Shown here: positions 57,701-64,000 of the stretch, piece after piece | Layout of the letters: every line of letters starts with the position of its first letter | How positions within the stretch are numbered: the first letter of the stretch is position 1 | From: Puccinia triticina | Lineage: Eukaryota > Basidiomycota > Pucciniomycetes > Pucciniales > Pucciniaceae | Length of the DNA stretch: 64,000 bases | Direction of reading: 5' to 3' | Assembly (NCBI RefSeq): GCF_026914185.1 | Contig: NC_070565.1 | Location: 6,324,001 to 6,388,000 of the forward strand | Program-made: the position numbers and the translations under genes | Notes under the pieces: model-generated | Told to the model about the DNA's origin: nothing | Seen by the model: the letters and a program-made list of their open reading frames with translations, nothing else | Database searches by the model: none

Positions 57701-59423
57701 AGATGTTCCGGGTCGTCGTAATCATTGAGACTAGCGATCAGCTCGGCCGTTTCAGCATCAGGTTCGTAGTTCTGTTGGCGATGTGAGGCGGGCTGATTAA
57801 CTGGAGAAGCCAGCGGGGATGGTGATTTAGGCGTGTTAGCCTGGCCGAGGTTCAAGTATTTGTCCTCGACCTCGTGACTGTGGTGGCTCGATGAGTCGTT
57901 GGAAAATAGGTCGAGGATGTTGCCTTGGGCTTCTGAGGTATCCTGGGTATGTAGTACTACAGCCGGGTCATCTAGTGGCTGCGCATCCGCAGCGGATTGG
58001 GGTGGGTCTTGGGTCGGAGAAGAAGATGCGAGCTGGAGACGAGTGGGATCGGCTAAGATTATTATGGCAAGTCAGTTTATATTTGTTTGTATGGGAAATT
58101 AGAGAAGAAATGAAAGGCTTGAAAAAAAAAAAACATACCACAAGGTTTGGATTTAGATTGAGTATTCTGGTTTGCCTCGTCAGGTTCGTCATCCGATTGA
58201 GTCTCAGGAAGGACTTTCCGTTTCAGTTTTTGTGGTGAGTTGGACTGATTAGGTTTAGGGTGTGCCTCGTCAGGTTCGTCATCCGATTGAGTCTCAGGAA
58301 TGACTTTCCGTTTCAGTTTTTGTGGTGATTTGGACTGATTAGGTTTAGGGTTTGCCTCGTCAGGTTCGTCATCCGACTGAGTCTCAGGAATGACTTTCCG
58401 TTTCAGTTTTTGTGGTGAGTTGGACTGGTTAGGTTTAGGGTGTGCCTCGTCAGGTTCGTCATCCGATTGAGTCTCAGGAAGGACTTTCCGTTTCAGTTTT
58501 TGTGGTGAGTTGGACTGATTAGGTTTAGGGTTTGCCTCGTCAGGTTCGTCATCCGATTGAGTCTCAGGAATGACTTTCCGCTTCAGTTTCTGTGGTGAGT
58601 TGGACTGATTAGGTTTAGGGTTTGCCTCGTCAGGTTCGTCATCCGATTGAGTCTCGGGAATGACTTTCGGCTTCAGTTTTTGTGGTGAGTTGGACTGGGT
58701 GGCTCTCTGGTTTTCATTATCAGGTTCTTCATCAGATTGACTCCCGGGGATGACTGTACGCTTCGATTTCTGGGATGGGTTGAGCTGATTAGTTTTCTGT
58801 TTTCCTTTTGCGGGTGCTTCATCCGATTGAATCTCAGGAATGAGTGCCTGCATCAGTTTTGTTTGAGCAGCAGCATTCTGTTTGTCGTTGTCAGGTTCGT
58901 CATCGGATTGGGTCTCGGGGATGACCGTCCGCTTGAGTTTTTGGGATGAGTTGAGTTGAGCGGGGGATTGCTGATTGTCGTGTGGCGAGGGTTGATGGAT
59001 GGAGGGGAGCTTGGAGGGGAGGGGACTGAATGGGGTGGGAGCCTCCTCGGTCTTCCTTCTCTTGTTCCTCGAGTTCGGGGTGCTTGATGGGGTGCTAGGG
59101 GTGGAGTGTTCGGCAAGCGAGAGGCGCGTGCTCCTGCGAGTTTTCTCGGCGGCTTTTGAGGTTGATTGGTTGCTTGACCAGTATGAGATCGATTCGGATC
59201 GGTAGCTGTTCCGGCCCGAGCTCCGTCGCTTCCGCTTCTTCTTCTTCCCCTTCCAGTCGTCGACCAGGAGTTCGTTGGCCAGTGCTTTTGGCTCCCATGT
59301 CGGCTTCCACGGTTTTTCGGTCTCAGGGTCGATCCCGGCCCATCGGATGTAGTACCGTCCGCCGCGTTCCTTCAAGATCTCGATTGCCTCATATTCGGTC
59401 TCTTGGGACGATGACTCGGCCAT
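54751..59423 (-). CDS. Chromodomain protein with three repeat tracts and coiled coil
   Basis: Four exons (59423-58139, 58052-57606, 57510-57331, 57176-54751) join in phase to 4338 nt, 1445 residues. Residues about 10-55 form a chromodomain (EYEAIEILKE...YYIRWAG...WEP with the aromatic cage positions Tyr, Trp, Trp), which in this family binds methylated histone lysines. Next come a basic Lys/Arg patch, nine acidic-Ser repeats (mostly exactly 30 residues, 90 bp; motif IPETQSDDEPDE), a helical conserved-looking region encoded by exons 2-3, a Pro/Ser/Gln repeat tract with PxTQEDxSQDP units (56720-57060), and a long coiled coil (about 55400-56290) made of some six copies of a 42-residue heptad unit (RLLEQDxEMTKQRAQL). 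The Ser/Pro-rich C-terminus is probably disordered. A heterochromatin role is inferred from the chromodomain only; a precise orthologue is not recognised. Confidence 0.8.
55690..56240 (-). repeat. Coding repeat of a 42-residue coiled-coil unit
   Basis: Units of 126 bp (landmarks cgttgtttggtcatctc at about 55760, 55888, 56014, 56140 and similar) encode heptad-based helices with the order KEKET.EELKxRL, QDxEMTxQRxQL, MxTLEAxRLLQAEL. At least five units are visible, with up to about 80 percent of residues shared by eye. Confidence 0.75.
58150..58930 (-). repeat. Coding minisatellite, 90-bp period, nine units
   Basis: The block gtctcagg(a) recurs at 58201, 58291, 58381, 58471, 58561 and 58651 with exactly 90-bp spacing, then in diverged form at 58741, 58831 and 58912 (the last spacing is 81). 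Each unit encodes 30 residues with an acidic SDDEPDE core and an SPQK site. The 3'-most (distal from the start codon) units are nearly identical while units near the chromodomain are diverged. Confidence 0.9.
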
Positions 59424-60150
59424 TTTTGTTGCGTTTGGGGTGGTGGTGGGTTGGGGATGTATTTGTGTAAATATGCGCGGTGGTCATCTGAGAAGGGGAG
59501 AAAGAGACAAGCGATATCCGATCCGGAGACCCGCTGCGCCACCCACAACCACATTGTATTCAGGATGTCCTGATGACTTGGCCCTGGAGACATCCACATA
59601 AATATGACCAGTCGATGCAGCTCATACAAACACGCAAGAAGGGCATGGTCCACGTTTCCACGATCGATCCATCCTGTCACCCAGCCACGGACCAACAGGC
59701 GGACGGAGTCTGCGAAGCCGAAGAGCCTTTGAGGAGCCCTGGACGCGTCAAATGACCGGCGTGAAGCCACGCCAGCTCACGATTGCACTGCACCACAGTA
59801 CCGACCGGCAGCCTCAGGGCACTTGGTAACTGTGATGTACACGGATGTTGGCGAGTCGTACCAGGATAACACCAGCAGTGATATTGTCGCCAGGCAGGAT
59901 ATCCTTCGGCAAGTCCGGGCCCCTTAACTCCTTCCACCCGGCACCCTGCACACGTTTTTGTAGCTGTCCCATGACTCATACCCTCTCATATGTACCGTGG
60001 AGAGGCCGAGTGGGGCATAAAGGCAATTCATCATCATATGCAGCGGCAATGCGGCATTAATCAAGATTCCAAGAACTAGGCTGGGAATGGTATGGGTGGC
60101 TGTGCAAGCCTAGGCAGCTTGACGTGGGAGGGGAGCAGCGATGACTGTCC
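59424..60150. other. Divergent intergenic region (chromodomain gene / secreted protein gene)
   Basis: No coding frame is supported. It should hold the promoter of the minus-strand chromodomain gene near its 59.4-kb end and the upstream region of the secreted-protein gene. Confidence 0.35.
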
Positions 60151-60158
60151 TATAAATA
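60151..60158 (+). promoter_or_regulatory. TATA box of the secreted-protein gene
   Basis: A perfect TATAAATA lies 131 bp upstream of the ATG at 60289, followed by a C/A-rich pyrimidine-biased leader. A strong TATA box is uncommon among the other genes in this window and suits a regulated, highly expressed gene. Confidence 0.6.
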
Positions 60159-60288
60159 CGGCACACTCCGCTGGCTCTGGCGTGGCCCTACCCCAACAGA
60201 CACCCCCCATTTCGGTCTCACCCACACAAATCCGCTCGAAATCCAGTCTCCACACAACCCTTTCGACACCCTTTCAATCCCGGCTCAG

Positions 60289-60670
60289 ATGTCTTCCCGC
60301 TCGCTGCTGTTGATCGTCCCATTTCTGCTGGCGCTTTGGGTAGCCAATGCCAGTGCAAGTAACCTGGTGAGTGCAGCAGACATCCACATACATCCCGTTA
60401 CTTGAATTTTCGCAGCTCCAAGAAGAGAGACTCAGGGTGTTTGCTTTCCAGGCCGATGCGAAGTACATCTGTGTCGGCAAGCAATCAAAGGGCTACTTGA
60501 ATTCCCAGGGACAATTCGTTTCGGCTGTCGATGGCTCGGTCAGCGGAAAATGCCAGTGCTACGAAGGCACTCCTCCCCGAATGGCCTGTGAAGCTGAGAA
60601 CCAAATCAAGCACAGCCCATTGCCGGCTGTTGGCGACGTCTTCTGCAGCACCACCGACAGCTGTACTTAA
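60289..60670 (+). CDS. Small secreted cysteine-rich protein, effector candidate
   Basis: Two exons (60289-60366 and 60452-60670, 85-bp intron with a tttgctttccag acceptor) encode 98 residues. Residues 1-23 form a clear signal peptide (basic start, hydrophobic LLLIVPFLLALWV core, A-S-A before the cleavage point). The mature part, about 75 residues, has six cysteines including a CxC pair, which would allow three disulfides, and no other recognisable domain. Secreted, short, Cys-rich proteins with strong promoters are common among rust effector candidates, but this is only a resemblance. An alternative acceptor at 60415 would add 12 residues in frame but make a 49-bp intron. Confidence 0.7.
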
Positions 60671-61194
60671 ACCGGCTCGTCTTCACACACCCGACCCGCT
60701 CTTCTTCGACGGCCCTACATACCTCTTCAAATCACATCTGGCGCTCGGGTCCATGTCTTGCTCCCCCACTATCCCTGAACTTGTATGCCATGAAAGAGAA
60801 ACCGGATCTATGTTGTGCTTTAGTCCGCAGCTTTTTCTAAACGGTATACACATGTCTATCGTCGTCGATGTTTGATTGAGCCATCCATGTTTGTTGTGGA
60901 AGTCTGTAAAGGCCCCTTACACTCACCCCCTCGCCAAAAGGTATTCCAAACGCATCAAACCATTTCCCGGTGGTTCCTTGTTGAGATGCTGGCTCAACCG
61001 GTCTCCAGTCTGAGTCAGTTCAAGGATGCACATAATTATGTATCTATGTACCCTTCCAGCTTATCTGCAGTCGAAGGATGTACATAAGACGGGCAGGGTC
61101 AAGGTTAAAGTGAGGGTTTAGGAGGAAGGCTTCGGCGAGCCCATTGATCAGGCGAGCGGCCAAGAACGACCATAAACGACCTGCAATATTCCCA
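60671..61194. other. Intergenic, no gene
   Basis: Holds the 3' UTR of the secreted-protein gene and the promoter of the thiolase gene. Repeats of acatatgtat-like palindromes occur near 61030-61085. No element assigned. Confidence 0.35.
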
Positions 61195-62669
61195 ATGACC
61201 CTAGCACGCCACGGCCTTTCATCCATCACCCGGAAGAGCGCCTCGGATGTGGTGATTGTCAGTGCGTTGAGGACGGCCATCGGACGCGCCGGGAAAGGCG
61301 GGTTCAAAGACAGCTATCCCGAGGAGCTCCTGGCCCACGTGCTCGCTGCCAGCCGACAGAGACTGAAAGCGATGGGCGTCCACGCTGGCCAGGTCCAAGA
61401 CATCGCCGTCGGTACGGTCTTGATGGAGCTCGGTGGGGCCAAGAGTGGCCGACTTGCCGCCCTCCATGCTGGGTAAGTCCGCTCCACACCGCATCACCAT
61501 ATTCCATTGGACTTCTTCCAGCCAGATCTGGGGCACACTCATCCAAAATGCCTTCCAGTTATCCATACCAGACCACCTTCCGGACCGTCAATCGACAATG
61601 TTCATCGTCCCTTCAAGCCCTGACGGATATGGCCGCGACGATCGATTCGGGAGCGATCGATTGCGGGATAGCAGCGGGGACGGAATCGATGACGCGCAAC
61701 TACGGCAGTCGTGCGATCCCCACCGATCTTTCCCCCGCTCTCAGCTCGAGCCCGGTCCAAGAGGCACGCGACTGTCTCCTACCGATGGGTCTGACAAGTG
61801 AGGCCGTCGCTGAGAAGTACGGGATCGGCCGGGCGGCTCTCGACGAATTCTCGCTCTCGAGCCATCTCAAGGCTTCTGCGGCCATGGAGGGCGGGCTCTT
61901 TGAGGAGGAGATCGTGCCGATCGAGGTCGACTACATCACCCAGGAAGGCGCAAAGGTGAAGAAGACTGTCTCGAAAGATGAGGGCGTCCGGCCCGGACTC
62001 ACGCTCGAGAAACTCAACGCCCTCAAACCTGCTTTCAAACCAGACGGTCGCAGCACTGCTGGCAATTCTTCTCAAATCAGCGACGGAGCCTCGGCCATCA
62101 CGTTGATGCGGCGATCGTTGGCCGACCAGCTGGGCCTCAAACCGCTCGCCAAATTCGTCGGCAGCAATGTGGTCGGCGTGCCTCCACATATCATGGGTGT
62201 CGGACCGGCTTTCTCGACCCCCGTCTTACTAAAGCGCTTCGGGCTTGAGGTTGGTGATGTTGATCTATTTGAACTGAACGAAGGTAACTTTCACTTGGTT
62301 AAGCTTACAATTTGGCCATAGACCCACTTCACACTAACATATCTCTACCGCACGTAGCCTTTGCTTCTCAAGCGTTGATGACCATCGAACACCTCAACCT
62401 TGACATGGCCAAAGTGAACCCTAAAGGTGGTGCGATAGCCATCGGCCATCCTCGTGAGTTCCTCTCCGATGACAATTTACGATCCATCAGAACTGACCTT
62501 AGAAGCATTAATCAATCTGCTTGTTTATACCGGAACAGTTGGCGCAACAGGTGGAAGACTGGTCAGCTCACTCATCCATGAGCTGCGTCGAACCGAGAAG
62601 AGGATCGGCGTGGCCACTCTATGCTGTGGCACTGGGTTCGGAAAGTCGTCCCTATTTGTTGCCGAGTGA
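61195..62669 (+). CDS. POT1: 3-ketoacyl-CoA thiolase (acetyl-CoA acyltransferase)
   Basis: Last step of fatty-acid beta-oxidation, cleaving 3-ketoacyl-CoA to acetyl-CoA. Four exons (61195-61472, 61559-62283, 62358-62453, 62539-62669) sum to 1230 nt, 409 residues, the usual length. Active-site elements are all present: the nucleophilic Cys in NRQCSSSLQAL (about residue 114), the NEAFASQA segment spanning exons 2-3, the His of GGAIAIGHPLGATGGR across exons 3-4, and the C-terminal CCGTGFG Cys. The type resembles peroxisomal thiolase rather than mitochondrial or cytosolic acetoacetyl-CoA thiolase. The N-terminus is Arg/His-rich but a textbook PTS2 is not evident, so localisation is inferred. The ATG at 61195 is the first in frame; an additional upstream exon is possible. 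Confidence 0.93.
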
Positions 62670-63247
62670 ACCCTACACGCTGCGTACGTCACATCCATGA
62701 TCTCGAGAGGAGACTGGAAGGATTGAGATCAGATCTCATAAAGCCTTTAGCTGCCCCATTTGATCAGAGTATACTCGCGACTGTCTTCACTGGCAGAAAA
62801 TATCAATTCTCTACCCGCTTGAATATCACTTGAAGAGCATATACATATTTTTGTATACATTTTATCTCGATTGTTTCTATTTTGCTATTGATCTTGATCT
62901 CTCTCCTGAGTTTTGTAAGTTGTGATGATCATATCTATGTCCTCAACTCCTCAAATGAAAGATAAAAAGTAAGAACCCTTGGGGAACCGCAAGAAAGGTG
63001 ACTGCAAATTCTAAAAAAGGAAACCTTATCTTTATTCCCTCACGCAAGGAATTGTCGTGTCTTCCTGCCAATAGCATGTAGCTATAAGAAGAAAGCTTGC
63101 AGTCTTGTGATCTGAGGCCAATACTCCAAGTGTATTTACTCATTTTTCATCAAGGCAGCCAGGATAGGAGATTGCAATTATGTTTCTTGCTACAGTCTTT
63201 TGAATATTTTCCTATGGAAATGATCTATAAACATATCATGGCCGGCA
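62670..63247. other. Thiolase 3' region, no gene
   Basis: A/T-rich, no recognisable gene or element ends. Confidence 0.35.
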
Positions 63248-63424
63248 TGCCGGCATAATTGGCTGGGTTGAGTGCATCCCAGTAATTGGGATGTACCCAA
63301 CCAACTTAGGTACGTTGGATTTCTACATACTGGATTGGTTGTGATCAACCAACATTGAATTGGTTGAATGCATCCTAGTAACAGTTGAACTGGGATGACC
63401 TCAACCCAGCCAACGATGCTGGCA
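63248..63424. repeat. Fold-back MITE-like element with TTGGCTGGGTTGAG arms
   Basis: The left arm TGCCGGCATAATTGGCTGGG and the right arm (complement of TGCCAGCATCGTTGGCTGGG) are about 40-bp imperfect inverted repeats enclosing a 100-bp body rich in TTGGTTG/CAACCAA words. No clear target duplication; the left flank itself contains a second gccggcatgc palindrome. Confidence 0.6.
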
Positions 63425-64000
63425 GTTCTGAAGACATCCAAAAACAAAGCTCACAAGTATTAAAACTACAGAATGGGGCAACAAACCTCTGTTGTACGTC
63501 TACAAGCGCACCTAGAGAGCTCGGTGGGCGAATAAATAGCATTTTTGCTAGATTCGGCCACGGCGGCCCACGCTGAGAGCTGTGTTATGGCCTGGTGTTA
63601 TACCTCTCCGGGGGAGAGTTGATGCCCGCTACGATCGTGTAGTCGGGTGGTACCTTTTCTTCCTTCCCCGGGGCTTTTACAAGCTGAGGTATACGGATTC
63701 ATGTGTTATCATCAGACTCTTTGTGAGGATGGGCCAGGAGTGGATGACTTCCCGTCATATCTGAGACCCTTCCAGTTGATGATATAGACCCGAAAAGTTT
63801 AGATTTTTGCAGGGAAATCTAGCTTTTCGAGCTTCAGATCACTTCTGGGAGGCCCTCAGATCTCGAAGGGAAGTCACCCAGTCTGTTGCTCTTTCACGAA
63901 ACATTCTGATTGGGATGTGGATTTGTGTACAACATTGGTTGTCGTCTATTGTCTTTTCTAGAATGCTTGGTTTTTTTCCACAAATTCTGGTTTTGTTATG
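63425..64000. other. Unassigned, possibly transposon-derived
   Basis: No domain found in the short open frames. The strand ends in T-rich sequence at the window border. Nothing else is supported. Confidence 0.25.

Noticed and set aside
58201..58930. CRISPR-like regular array
   Set aside because: The 90-bp periodicity is an in-frame coding minisatellite of a eukaryotic chromodomain gene; there are no spacers and the organism is a fungus.

Overview
The window is nuclear DNA of a basidiomycete fungus, most likely a rust (Pucciniales, Puccinia-like). The reasons are many short GT-AG introns, a plasma-membrane P-type H+-ATPase, a Crinkler/RHS-type NTPase gene, a decayed gag-like gene of a kind I associate with Puccinia repeats, and a chromovirus-type Ty3/gypsy element. 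Species is inferred from protein character and repeat content only.

Layout. (1) 1-21.8 kb is a repeat-rich accessory block: a gag-like pseudogene (-), a broken Helitron helicase (-), short-motif arrays, MITEs, a chromovirus pol split by a 4.5-kb nested insertion, and a decayed Crinkler-like gene (-). (2) 22.0-36.2 kb is a gene island: two unrecognised proteins (+), one with an AT-hook; PMA1 (-, 13 exons); BIR1 (+, two BIR domains); and RKI1 (+, 7 exons). (3) 36.2-44.8 kb is a second repeat block: a CACTA-type MITE, 106-bp and 341-bp tandem duplications, a hAT-like MITE inserted in another TIR element, a Tourist-like MITE, SINE-like repeats and a CpG-rich stretch. (4) 44.8-62.7 kb is gene-dense: amino-acid permease (+), a solo LTR, TAF5 (+), ASA1 (+), a 1445-residue chromodomain/coiled-coil protein (-), a small secreted cysteine-rich protein (+) and peroxisomal-type 3-ketoacyl-CoA thiolase (+). 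(5) The last 1.3 kb is non-coding with a fold-back element.

The host genes have housekeeping roles: proton pumping and amino-acid uptake at the plasma membrane, pentose phosphate metabolism, beta-oxidation, chromosome segregation and transcription. TAF5 (TFIID/SAGA) and ASA1 (ASTRA, which matures the SAGA/NuA4 subunit Tra1) are adjacent and co-oriented. For the nine spliced genes with mapped exons, I placed junctions by hand and checked that summed exon lengths are multiples of three. The least ordinary material is the set of non-coding elements built from one reiterated short word, the nested-TE structures, and the Crinkler-like gene with a tandemly duplicated PB1-like module.
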